From Neisseriaceae bacterium JH1-16 (GTDB lineage: Bacteria; Pseudomonadota; Gammaproteobacteria; Burkholderiales; Chromobacteriaceae): DNA of 64,000 bases. The stretch is taken from contig JAPDNP010000010.1 in assembly GCA_025989215.1 (NCBI GenBank), forward strand, positions 1 through 64,000. Direction: 5' to 3'. Both the position numbers and the translations under genes were made by a program. Shown piece by piece: positions 35,764 through 43,241 of the stretch. The stretch's first letter is position 1, and each line of letters begins with the position of its first letter. The notes beneath the pieces were generated by a model that worked only from the letters and a program-made list of their open reading frames with translations, made no database searches and was not told where the DNA came from.

Positions 35764-35787
35764 GCCCACCCATGCGGTGGGCTTTTT
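35764..35787 (+). terminator. Terminator after the DUF1254 gene
   Basis: GCCCACC and GGTGGGC pair around CATGC, followed by five T. A reverse GTTGGCCGAA copy follows at 35804. Confidence 0.9.
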
Positions 35788-35814
35788 CATGTCCGGGGCA
35801 CGGTTCGGCCAACC

Positions 35815-35961
35815 TTAGAACCTGTTCACGATCTCGCGAACGAAGGGTCAGCCAAGGCGAAATGACACGAAACAGCGGAATGGACATGGAGTCCATGAGC
35901 ATGTTGAGTGGCATTTCAACGCAGGATCACCCGAGTGCAGCAGATCGTGAACAGGTTCTTA
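35815..35961 (+). mobile_element. MITE family 1, best-preserved copy
   Basis: The element is 35818-35958 (141 bp) between exact TTA duplications (35815-35817 and 35959-35961). The terminal inverted repeats AGAACCTGTTCACGATCT and AGATCGTGAACAGGTTCT are perfect over 18 bp. The interior has ATGGACATGGAGTCCATGAGCA, another palindromic core. It has no coding capacity. Confidence 0.92.
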
Positions 35962-36036
35962 GCAGTCGCGTTACGCTTGGCAGCCCGCCCCGCATCGCCA
36001 ATAACGAAGCTCTATCCTCATCGCATCGGACCATTC

Positions 36037-36615
36037 ATGACCATTCTGATTCTGGGATTACTGCTGTTTCTGGGCGTGCACTCGGTGCGCATCGTCGCCG
36101 ACCCATGGCGCGAGGCGCAGATCGCCCGGCTGGGCCGCAACGGCTGGCGCGGCGTCTTTTCGCTGATCTCGGCGCTGGGGCTGGTGCTGACCGTGTGGGG
36201 CTTCGGGCTGGCGCGTGGCCAGGGGCCGCAACTGTGGCTGCCGCCGCCCTGGGCGCGCCACATCACCATCCTGCTGACGCTGCCGGCCTTCGTGCTGCTG
36301 GTCGCGGCCGACCTGCGCGGCAGCCGGCTGCGCGCAGCGGTGCGCCACCCGATGCTGCTGGGCGTGCTGCTGTGGGCGGTGGGCCACCTGGTCGCCAACG
36401 GCTCGCTGGCCGATCTGCTGCTGTTCGGCGGCTTTCTGCTCTGGGCTGCTCTCGACCTGGTTTCGGTGCGACGGCGCGACCGGCTGGCCGGCACGCCGGC
36501 CCCCGAGGTGAAGCCGGGGCGGGATCTGAAGGTCGTGCTGGTGGGGGTGGTGGCCTGGCTGGTGTTCGGCCTCTGGCTGCACGGCTGGCTGATCGGGGTA
36601 CGGCCGTTTGGTTGA
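36037..36615 (+). CDS. NnrU-family membrane protein
   Basis: It has 192 residues with five or six predicted transmembrane helices. The N-terminus ILGLLLFLGVHSVRIVADPWR and the RHPMLLGVLLWAVGHLVANG segment are characteristic of NnrU proteins, which resemble isoprenylcysteine methyltransferase-like membrane proteins and were named in denitrifiers. The function here is unknown. ATG 36037 is chosen from the family N-terminus; the frame extends back into the MITE. No denitrification genes are nearby. Confidence 0.88.
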   Translation: MTILILGLLLFLGVHSVRIVADPWREAQIARLGRNGWRGVFSLISALGLVLTVWGFGLARGQGPQLWLPPPWARHITILLTLPAFVLLVAADLRGSRLRAAVRHPMLLGVLLWAVGHLVANGSLADLLLFGGFLLWAALDLVSVRRRDRLAGTPAPEVKPGRDLKVVLVGVVAWLVFGLWLHGWLIGVRPFG

Positions 36616-37019
36616 ACCGGGTCGGGCGACATCGGCCTCGCCGATGCGGCGGCGCACTGACAAGAAGCGCTTGATGAGCGGCTGTACTCGAGGTGTCCCG
36701 CATTGGAATGGGGCTCAAGGCAGGGCTACTCGATGAGTCCCCCACTTTCTCGCCCCATTTCGCCTTGCCTGAACCTTCGTTCACAAGAACTTGCACAGGT
36801 TTTGCGCACGATGCGCCGCGGCGAGATCGAGCGGTTCGGCCAACGTTGCCTTGCCGTCGGCTTGAAGGAGTTCCACGACGAGCAGCTGGCGATCGGCTAC
36901 GACCTGCACGACGCCGCCAACGCTTGGCCGAACGCCTCGCCCCGCAGCCCGCTGCGCCGAGGCTGGGGCGGCGCGGACGCGATGCGGTCAAGCCGATCGG
37001 TACTTCCCCAGCCCTACCC
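36616..37019. other. Intergenic region with a decayed MITE family 1 copy
   Basis: A degraded inverted copy (about 36676-36804) retains the CATTGGAATGGGGCTCAA and CATTTCGCCTTGCCTGAACC words of the family. A plus frame at 36811-37041 contains LKEFHDEQLAIGYDLHDAAN and two repeat copies (36835, 36924) but resembles no family I know. I treat it as a remnant. Confidence 0.5.
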
Positions 37020-38123
37020 TCAGCCGAAGCGCACCGCGTAGATCGGCGGCAGGTGCGCCGACAGGCACTGCCAGCGCTCGCCGCCGTCGTCGGACAGCCA
37101 CAGCCCGCCGGTGGTAGAGCCCATCGCCAGCCGCTGCCCGTCCTCGTCCACCGCCAGGCCGTGGCGGTAGACCAGGTCGTAGGCCGGCGGCGGTGGCAGG
37201 CCGGCGTCGAGCACGTCGAAACTTTGCCCGCCGTCGCGGGTGCGGTGCACCACGAAGCGCCCCGCCACCGGAATGCGACACTCATCCTTCACCGCCGGCA
37301 CGAACCAGGCGGTGTCGGGCTCGCGCGGGTGCACCGCCACCGCGAAGCCGAAGCTGGAAGTCGGTGCGACCACGTCCTGCCAGTGCGCGCCGCCGTCGGT
37401 GGAGCGGAAGATGCCGTTATGGTGCTGCACCCACAGCGCGTCGGGCTGGCCGGCGCAGTGCACCATGCGGTGCGGGTCCTGGATATTGGGGTCGCCGCGC
37501 CGTTCCGGCGGCATGTAGTCGGCGTGCATGCCGTCGCTGGTGCAGGCCCAGCTCGCGCCGTCGTCGCGGCTCTGCCAGACGCCGCCGCAGGACACCGCCA
37601 GCGTGACATGGCGGCTGTCGCGCGGGTCGACGCTGATCGAGTGGATGCCGGGGTAGTCGTAGCCGCCGCCGAACCACTCGCGGCGCTCCGGCTGGTCCCA
37701 CAGCGGCCGGTTCAGCGTCCAGCTGTCGCCGCCATCGTCTGAGCGGAACAGACCGCCGGGGATGGTGCCGGCCCACAGCCGGCCGGGCTGGTCGGCGCCG
37801 CCGGGCTCTAGTATCCAGAGCTGCTGCAGCGACCACGGAGCCGTGGGCGGCCCACCCGGCAGCGGCTCGGGCAAGGGGTCCGGCTGCGGCGGATAGACCG
37901 GCACGGCGACCTCCTGCCAGTCCGGCTCGCCCGCGCGGCGCCGCCATAGTTTCACGCCGAAATGGCCGAGGTTCAGCGCCGCGTACAAGGTGCCGTCGCG
38001 CGGGTCGGCCAGCACCATGCTGACCGGCTCGCCGGCGAACTCGGGCGGCCCCAGCGACCAGCCGCCTTGGGCGGTCAGGGTGAACAGGCCCTTGCGGGTG
38101 GCGACGAGCAGACGGTCGTGCAT
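37020..38123 (-). CDS. BNR-repeat (sialidase/YVTN-like) beta-propeller protein
   Basis: It has 367 residues, a cytoplasmic beta-propeller with several Asp-box/BNR repeats (SDDGGDSWTLN, SRDDGASWACT, STDGGAHWQDV, TRDGGQSFDVL, SDDGGERWQCL). There is no signal peptide, and the sialidase Arg triad is not evident, so enzymatic sialidase activity is doubtful. Relatives sit beside a MoaD/ThiS-like gene in many proteobacteria, as here. The function of the pair is unknown to me. ATG 38123 has a GGAGAAACC ribosome site. Confidence 0.88.
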   Translation of the reverse strand: MHDRLLVATRKGLFTLTAQGGWSLGPPEFAGEPVSMVLADPRDGTLYAALNLGHFGVKLWRRRAGEPDWQEVAVPVYPPQPDPLPEPLPGGPPTAPWSLQQLWILEPGGADQPGRLWAGTIPGGLFRSDDGGDSWTLNRPLWDQPERREWFGGGYDYPGIHSISVDPRDSRHVTLAVSCGGVWQSRDDGASWACTSDGMHADYMPPERRGDPNIQDPHRMVHCAGQPDALWVQHHNGIFRSTDGGAHWQDVVAPTSSFGFAVAVHPREPDTAWFVPAVKDECRIPVAGRFVVHRTRDGGQSFDVLDAGLPPPPAYDLVYRHGLAVDEDGQRLAMGSTTGGLWLSDDGGERWQCLSAHLPPIYAVRFG

Positions 38124-38395
38124 GGGTTTCTCCTTGATTGATGCGCCGCTGATTGGCCTTGCCGCGTGGGCCCGCGGCAGCGCGAAGCGGGATGGGCCCG
38201 TCGCGGCCAAGCTGCCGGATCGCATCCGGGCCGGGTCGAGAACGAACAGGCGGCTCGACCGGCCGCTCAACGCCGGTTCACCGTCTCGCCGACGCCGGGC
38301 GACACGAGAAACGCAATCGGCACATCGAACAGCCCACCCGTCGAGCGCCGTTTCGATACCACATCAGCCGGACGCCGCAGGCCGTGCACCGACGC
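38124..38395. other. Intergenic region between the MoaD-like and BNR genes
   Basis: It is GC-rich and 272 bases long. I see no gene, hairpin terminator or repeat copy here. Confidence 0.35.
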
Positions 38396-38665
38396 TCAGC
38401 CGCCGGTCAACGCCTGCACCACATAGATTTCGCTGTCCGGGCGCACCGAGTCGCTGAGCCACTGCCGGTCGCGCACCGCCACCCCGTCGACAAACACGCT
38501 CAGGTGGTGGCGCAGCCGGCCCTGGTCGTCGAGCAGATAGCCGCGCAGCGCCGGCTGTTCGGCCAACACCGCCGCCAGCGCCGCGGCGACGCTGGTGCCT
38601 GCCACCTCGCGCGCCGGGCTTGCCACATGGCGCTGGATGGCGGGGGCGAACACGATGCGGGGCAT
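38396..38665 (-). CDS. MoaD/ThiS-like ubiquitin-fold sulfur carrier
   Basis: It has 89 residues and ends in the diagnostic Gly-Gly (ALTGG), the site that is adenylated and thiocarboxylated in MoaD and ThiS. The beta-grasp pattern is visible (MPRIVFAPAIQRH, LSVFVDGVAVRD, SEIYVVQALTGG). It is probably not the molybdopterin-synthase subunit, because no moaE is present. It lies 8 bases after phhB and upstream of the BNR gene on the same strand. The acceptor of the carried sulfur is unknown. Confidence 0.85.
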   Translation of the reverse strand: MPRIVFAPAIQRHVASPAREVAGTSVAAALAAVLAEQPALRGYLLDDQGRLRHHLSVFVDGVAVRDRQWLSDSVRPDSEIYVVQALTGG

Positions 38666-38672
38666 GGCGGGC

Positions 38673-39020
38673 TCAGGGCTCGGCCGAATCGGCCAGCGCG
38701 TTGGTCTTGGCGGCCATAATGAAGTCGTTCTCGTGCAGGCCCTTGATCTTCTTGGTCTGCCACGACACGGTGGCCCAACCCCAGCCGAAAGCGATATCGG
38801 GGTGATGGCCCTGCGCTTCGGCCAGGCCGCCCAGCGCCACCACGAAGTCGAGCGCCGCCTTGAAGTTGGAAAAATGAAAGTTGCGCCCCAACCGCCGTCC
38901 GTCATCGAGCAACTCCCAGTCCGGCGCCTGCGCGAGCAGCGCCTCGGCCTCGTCCACGCTCAGTGGCGGAATGCCCCCCTTGCACGGGGTACAGCTCTTG
39001 CTGCTTAGCTCATTGCTCAT
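38673..39020 (-). CDS. phhB: Pterin-4a-carbinolamine dehydratase
   Basis: Dehydrates 4a-hydroxytetrahydropterin formed by PhhA, so the cofactor can be reduced again. It has 115 residues, with the family core SNFKAALDFVVALGGLAEAQGHHPDI. The catalytic histidines (GHHPDI) and the later Trp and Asp are present. It is 30 kb from phhA. The next gene on the strand starts 8 bases downstream, so it heads a small operon with the MoaD-like gene. Confidence 0.94.
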   Translation of the reverse strand: MSNELSSKSCTPCKGGIPPLSVDEAEALLAQAPDWELLDDGRRLGRNFHFSNFKAALDFVVALGGLAEAQGHHPDIAFGWGWATVSWQTKKIKGLHENDFIMAAKTNALADSAEP

Positions 39021-39160
39021 CGCTCACCTTGCCTTTCTTCGCGCGTCGGGCCGCATTACTGTCACTTTATAGCCCCCGGTGCGACGGCTGTCGGGCGCAT
39101 CGCGACCGGTGCGGCACCCGCCATGCCCCGCCGACCCACCGGACGAAAGGAGACGACGCG

Positions 39161-39481
39161 ATGAAGTACATCTTCGAAGTGCGGATGCGGCCCGGCTACA
39201 CGGTGGAGCAGTACGCCGCAGCGTGGATCCAAGCCAGCGAGATCATCCAGCGCACGCCCGGCGCGCGCGGCACCTACCTGCACCGCAAGATCGGCGAGCC
39301 CGATGTGCTGTTGGCGATTGCCTGCTGGGAGTCGAAGGCCCACCGCGACGCCAAGAACGACCGCAGCAGCGAGACGGTGCGCGCGATTCTGCAGCGGCAT
39401 GCCGAGCAGTGCGACATCACCGTGATCGGCGAATTCGAGGAACCGGAATGGTCGGTGCTGCCGGAGCAGGAACGGCGATGA
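39161..39481 (+). CDS. Dimeric alpha/beta-barrel (ABM/EthD-like) protein
   Basis: It has 106 residues. The N-terminus MKYIFEVRMRPGYTVEQYAAAW and the pattern TYLHRKIGEPDVLLAIACWES fit the ferredoxin-like barrel used by small monooxygenases and EthD-like proteins. No catalytic residues can be assigned. AAAGGAG at 39146-39152 supports ATG 39161. It is convergent with the Lrp gene and not obviously linked to its neighbours. Confidence 0.65.
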   Translation: MKYIFEVRMRPGYTVEQYAAAWIQASEIIQRTPGARGTYLHRKIGEPDVLLAIACWESKAHRDAKNDRSSETVRAILQRHAEQCDITVIGEFEEPEWSVLPEQERR

Positions 39482-39548
39482 AGCCTCGGCGCCGCGGTGC
39501 TGGTGGGGCGTGGCAGCAGAGACAGGACGGCGCCGCGCGGAACCCGGC

Positions 39549-40037
39549 TCAGCCGGCCTCGCCGGGCAGGTAGAGCGGCACCTTGGTCTCGAACTTGGCG
39601 CAGTGCATCGCGAAGTTGCTCTTGAAGTTGCGCACATTGTTGTCGCTGCTGAACAGGCGGCGGGTGAAGGCGTGATAGGCCTCCATCGAGGTGGCGGTGA
39701 CGATCAGCAGGAAGTCGGCCTCGCCGGCGATCTCGTAGCAGGCCATCACCTCGGGCTCGGCCTGCATCGTCAGCTCGAACTGGCGCAGCAGCGCATCGTT
39801 CTGCGCAGCCAGCTCCACCGACACGAACACGGTCAGCGCACGGCCGACCTTGCTGCGGTCGACGATCGCCACCTGCTTGAGCAGCACGCCGGACGCGCGC
39901 AGCTGGGCGATGCGGCGCTGGCAGGTGGCCACCGACAGGTGCACCCGTTCGGCCAACTCGCGCAGCGGCACGGTGGCGTCGTCCTGCAGCGCATCGAGGA
40001 TCTGCCGGTCGTAGCGGTCGAGCATCACGGAGGCCAT
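39549..40037 (-). CDS. Lrp/AsnC-family regulator, divergent from rarD
   Basis: It has 162 residues, with an N-terminal helix-turn-helix (ELAERVHLSVATCQRRIAQL) and a C-terminal RAM domain with the family CYEIAGEADFLL. It is a paralogue of the regulator at 7176. It is divergent from rarD and probably controls this exporter in response to an amino acid (inference). The 11-mer CATTTAGCGCA upstream (40063-40073) also occurs at the start of the other Lrp gene. Confidence 0.92.
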   Translation of the reverse strand: MASVMLDRYDRQILDALQDDATVPLRELAERVHLSVATCQRRIAQLRASGVLLKQVAIVDRSKVGRALTVFVSVELAAQNDALLRQFELTMQAEPEVMACYEIAGEADFLLIVTATSMEAYHAFTRRLFSSDNNVRNFKSNFAMHCAKFETKVPLYLPGEAG

Positions 40038-40176
40038 CGGCCCCTCCTTTCGATCATTTTTTCATTTAGCGCAAAACATCGAGAAATTTTCCCGATTTAC
40101 CCGCCATACACGGTAAAGCATTTCAGCGCTTTTGCTTAGACTAGACGCCTTTCTCGCATTGTTGATCGGAAGTATC

Positions 40177-41064
40177 GTGTCCAAGGGAGTCGTACTGTCG
40201 GTGGCGGCCTCGGCGCTGTTCGGGGTGCTGTATTACTTCACCACCTTGCTCGCGCCGCTGAACGGCGAGCAGATCTTCGGCTGGCGCCTGCTGCTGACGC
40301 TGCCGTTTCTGACCGGCCTGCTATTTGCCAGCGGCGACTGGGCGTTGGTGCGGCAGCTCGCCGGGCGGCTGCGCCGGCGGCCGGCGCTGCTGTTGGCGCT
40401 GATCGCCTCGGCGGCGCTGGTCGGGGTGCAGCTGTGGCTGTTCATGTGGGCGCCGCTGCACGGGCGCGGGCTGCAGGTGTCGCTCGGTTATTTCCTGCTG
40501 CCGCTGACCATGGTGCTGGCCGGACGACTGGTCTACCGCGACCGGCTGTCGCGCTGGCAATGGCTGGCGGCCGGCTGCGCGGCGCTGGGCGTAGCCAACG
40601 AGCTGGTCCGCATCGGCGGCCTGTCCTGGGAGACGCTGCTGGTGGCGCTGGGCTATCCGCTGTACTTCATGCTGCGCCGCCGCCTAGGCACCGACCACCT
40701 GGGCGGGCTGTGGGTCGACATGCTGCTGTTGGTGCCGGCGGCGCTGTGCTTTCTCGGCCCAGCGCCGCTCGCGCCGTTCGCCAGCCACTCGGTCCTGTGG
40801 GGACTGGTGCCGCTGCTTGGCGTGATCAGCGCCACCGCGCTGGCGTGCTACATCTTCGCCAGCCGCGCGCTCAGCTTCAGCCTGTTCGGCCTGCTCAGCT
40901 ATGTGGAGCCGGTGCTGCTGGTGGGGGTGGCGCTGCTTCTCGGCGAGCGCATCGGTGCCGGTGAATGGCTGACCTATCTACCGATCTGGGCCGCGGTGGG
41001 GCTGCTGGTGCTGGAGGGCGCGCTGCACCTGAACAACCGGCGTATCGCGCTGGCGACGGCCTGA
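40177..41064 (+). CDS. rarD: RarD-type EamA/DMT-family transporter
   Basis: It has 295 residues and ten transmembrane helices in two EamA halves. The N-terminus SKGVVLSVAASALFGVLYYFTTLLAPL is characteristic of RarD. I prefer GTG 40177, which follows GGAAG and gives the family N-terminus; an in-frame ATG lies 15 codons upstream at 40132. The substrate is unknown: RarD has been linked to chloramphenicol sensitivity. The divergent Lrp gene suggests export of an amino acid or metabolite. The TGA stop at 41062-41064 is the target site of a MITE family 2 copy. Confidence 0.92.
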   Translation: MSKGVVLSVAASALFGVLYYFTTLLAPLNGEQIFGWRLLLTLPFLTGLLFASGDWALVRQLAGRLRRRPALLLALIASAALVGVQLWLFMWAPLHGRGLQVSLGYFLLPLTMVLAGRLVYRDRLSRWQWLAAGCAALGVANELVRIGGLSWETLLVALGYPLYFMLRRRLGTDHLGGLWVDMLLLVPAALCFLGPAPLAPFASHSVLWGLVPLLGVISATALACYIFASRALSFSLFGLLSYVEPVLLVGVALLLGERIGAGEWLTYLPIWAAVGLLVLEGALHLNNRRIALATA

Positions 41065-41179
41065 AAACTGCTAACAAAACCCCCTTGGCGTTGTTGCGCT
41101 GCCTTGTCGTACTACTTGTACTGCCTGCGGCAGCACGCCTAGCCAAGGTCGCTTCGCTGAGTTTTGTTAGCAGCTCTAA
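41062..41179 (+). mobile_element. MITE family 2 copy on the rarD stop codon
   Basis: Ends AAACTGCTAACAAAACC and TTTTGTTAGCAGCTC are inverted and flanked by TGA (41062-41064, the rarD stop) and TAA (41177-41179). The interior shares the GTTGTTGC.CTGCCTTG and ACTACTTGTACTG words with the copy at 42548. Confidence 0.85.
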
Positions 41180-41200
41180 GCCGCGCGCCATCGTCTATCT

Positions 41201-41275
41201 TGTAGGGTCACCCCGGCAATCGTCCGGCCTGCCCCCATGTCAGGCAGCACCGGGCCCTGCCCGGTGACCCTTACA
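41201..41275. repeat. 75-bp palindromic element before the DUF1993 gene
   Basis: TGTAGGGTCACC at the left and GGTGACCCTTACA at the right are near-perfect inverted ends. An inner stem is formed by GGCCTGCC and GGCAG. In RNA it would fold into one long hairpin that ends just before the AGGAG ribosome site of the next gene. Confidence 0.7.
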
Positions 41276-41286
41276 GGAGCCCCGCC

Positions 41287-41793
41287 ATGTCCCTTTCCAT
41301 GTACCAAGCGTCCATCCCACCGCTGATCCACGGCCTGAACAGTCTGTCAGCCATTCTCGCCAAGGCCGCCGCGCACGCCGACGACAAGAAGATCGCCCCC
41401 GAGGTGTTCCTCACCGCCCGGCTCTCCCCGGACATGTTCACGCTGATCCGCCAGGTGCAAAGCGTGTCCGACACCGCCAAGGGCTGTGGCGCGCGGCTGG
41501 CCGGCGTCGACAACCCAAGCTTTGCCGACGTCGAAACCAGCTTTGCCAAACTGCAACAACGCATCGCCAACACGGTGGATTTCCTCAAGGGGCTGAGCCC
41601 GGCCCAGATCGACGGCAGCGAAACGCGCACGGTGGTGCTGAAGTTTCCCGGCCGCGAGTTCAGCTTCACCGGCCTGTCGTACCTGCAGGGCTTCGTGTTG
41701 CCAAACTTCTATTTTCACCTGACCACCGCCTACGACATCCTGCGCCACAACGGCGTGCCTCTAGGCAAGACGGACTATCTGGGCATCAGTTGA
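41287..41793 (+). CDS. DUF1993 (DinB-like) protein
   Basis: It has 168 residues. The whole chain follows the DUF1993 pattern (YQASIPPLIHGLNSLSAILAKA, RLSPDMFTLIRQVQSVSDTAKG, SYLQGFVLPNFYFHLTTAYD). The family is predicted to be a four-helix DinB/MDMPI-like bundle of unknown function. AGGAG at 41275 supports the start. It is flanked on both sides by MITE family 2 copies, together with the GNAT gene, so the pair could have been moved or duplicated as a unit. Confidence 0.9.
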   Translation: MSLSMYQASIPPLIHGLNSLSAILAKAAAHADDKKIAPEVFLTARLSPDMFTLIRQVQSVSDTAKGCGARLAGVDNPSFADVETSFAKLQQRIANTVDFLKGLSPAQIDGSETRTVVLKFPGREFSFTGLSYLQGFVLPNFYFHLTTAYDILRHNGVPLGKTDYLGIS

Positions 41794-41905
41794 GCCGGCG
41801 CTGATCCATGGGCGGGTTGGCCGAACACCCGCCCGGCTTGCTCATTCGCGCCAGAACATGCTCATGCCATTGAAGGGCCTATCTCTGCCGCCGGAGACCG
41901 AGATC

Positions 41906-42445
41906 ATGCCCATCGCGATCACCCCCGCCACGCTGGGCGATGCCGCCGCGCTTGCCGACATCAGCGCCATCGCCTTTCCGCTTGGTTGTCCGCCCGGCAC
42001 CGCCGCTGCCAACCTGCACGCCTATATCGGCGCCGAACTGAACCCGGAACGGTTTCGCCAGCACCTGGCCGACCCAAGCAGGCTGCTGCTGGTCGCCCGG
42101 GCCTCCGGCTCGGTGGTCGGCTTCCTGATGCTGTCGCAAAGCGTGGCGCCGGCCGAAGTCGACGGCATTCACCCCATCGAGCTGCAACGGCTGTACGTGC
42201 TGCCGCCGTTTCATGGCACCGGTACGGCTGGCGCCCTGGTGAACCGGGCCCTGGCCATTGCACAGGCGATGCAGCGCGACACCATCTGGCTGAGCGTCTC
42301 GCAGCAAAACCCGTGCGGCCTGGCGTTCTATGCCAAGCAGGGTTTCCATCAGGTTGGCCAGCAACAGTTCCCGGTCGGCCAGGATCTTCACGACGACTTC
42401 ATCTACGCGCGGCCTGTCGTCGCCGTCCCAGCACTTTCGCACTGA
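41906..42445 (+). CDS. GNAT-family N-acetyltransferase
   Basis: It has 179 residues, with the acetyl-CoA binding signature around LQRLYVLPPFHGTGTAGALVNRAL and the late beta-bulge SVSQQNPCGLAFYAKQGFHQVG. It transfers an acetyl group to an unknown amine. ATG 41906 follows GGAG by about 9 bases; the frame can start at 41858. It probably resembles phosphinothricin-type or small-molecule acetyltransferases. It lies between two MITE family 2 copies with the DUF1993 gene. Confidence 0.9.
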   Translation: MPIAITPATLGDAAALADISAIAFPLGCPPGTAAANLHAYIGAELNPERFRQHLADPSRLLLVARASGSVVGFLMLSQSVAPAEVDGIHPIELQRLYVLPPFHGTGTAGALVNRALAIAQAMQRDTIWLSVSQQNPCGLAFYAKQGFHQVGQQQFPVGQDLHDDFIYARPVVAVPALSH

Positions 42446-42547
42446 ACGCGGCGTAATCGGCACGCGACCACACGCCCGGCCGGCAAGCAGCATACCGGCC
42501 GGACTGCCTGTCATTTGCCCTGCCCGCACCTACTATCCAGAGAGCAT

Positions 42548-42665
42548 TTAGAGCCACTAACAAAACCCTCCTGGCGTTGTTGCACTGCCTTGCCGTACTA
42601 CTTGTACTGTCTGCGGCAGGGCGCCTAGCCAGGATCGCTGCGCTGGGTTTTGTTAGCGACTCTTA
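42548..42665 (+). mobile_element. MITE family 2 copy with an exact TTA duplication
   Basis: Element 42551-42662 (112 bp): ends GAGCCACTAACAAAACCC and GGGTTTTGTTAGCGACTC, flanked by TTA (42548-42550) and TTA (42663-42665). Its interior is about 90% like the copy at 41.1 kb by eye. Confidence 0.9.
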
Positions 42666-43241
42666 ACAACAAGACGCTTGTCATTAAGCATCTTGACATT
42701 TGGTTTAAATAAGAGCATCTTTTAGTCAAATTAATTTAATAATGACATTGTATTTGATAATTACATTATTAAAGACATAAGAATTTGCTAGCAATTGCTA
42801 CCGAATAACACCCGCACCCCGCAAGTCGTACCACCGTAGTTCCCACTCTCTGGAGGAAGCTATCTTGACCAGCAATGCCAATGAACTGGCACTGTGCGCG
42901 CTTGGCGCCCTGCTCAGCATCGGCCACGCCCAGGCCGCGCCGAACGACGCCACCGCTGCCACCAAAAAAAAAGCGGCTACGAAGGGTGGGGTATCCGCTT
43001 TGACGATACCGATGGTGGCGTCGCTACAACCCCGTATAGCTACAGCTGTCGGATGATGAACGTTACGAAATGGCACGTCGTATCACTGCGGCTCTCAATC
43101 TGACCTGGCATCTGACCACCGAACAGATGGAAGCGGCGGCTCCACTGGCATGTAAATAGATGAAATCAACCATTCATTGCGCTTTTCGGTCTTATTTCAT
43201 GACATTGGCATTTTAATAATACATATGTAGAGAACAAGAGC
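42666..43241 (+). pseudogene. AT-rich junction with a frameshifted, truncated secreted-protein remnant
   Basis: 42670-42790 is strikingly AT-rich, unlike the genome around it. A frame from a TTG codon at 42865 begins with a signal-peptide-like ALCALGALLSIGHAQAAPND and runs into an A9 tract (42963-42971). In the next frame it continues as GYEGWGIRFDDTDGG. A last piece, LSDDERYEMARRITAALNLTW, ends at about 43159. These look like parts of one decayed gene. It marks the left edge of the secretion island. Confidence 0.5.

Noticed and set aside
37020-38123. Secreted sialidase
   Set aside because: No signal peptide and no clear arginine triad; only the Asp-box propeller repeats support the family.
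38396-38665. MoaD subunit of molybdopterin synthase
   Set aside because: The Gly-Gly end fits, but no moaE or other moa gene is nearby and the partner is a propeller protein, so I kept the general family name.
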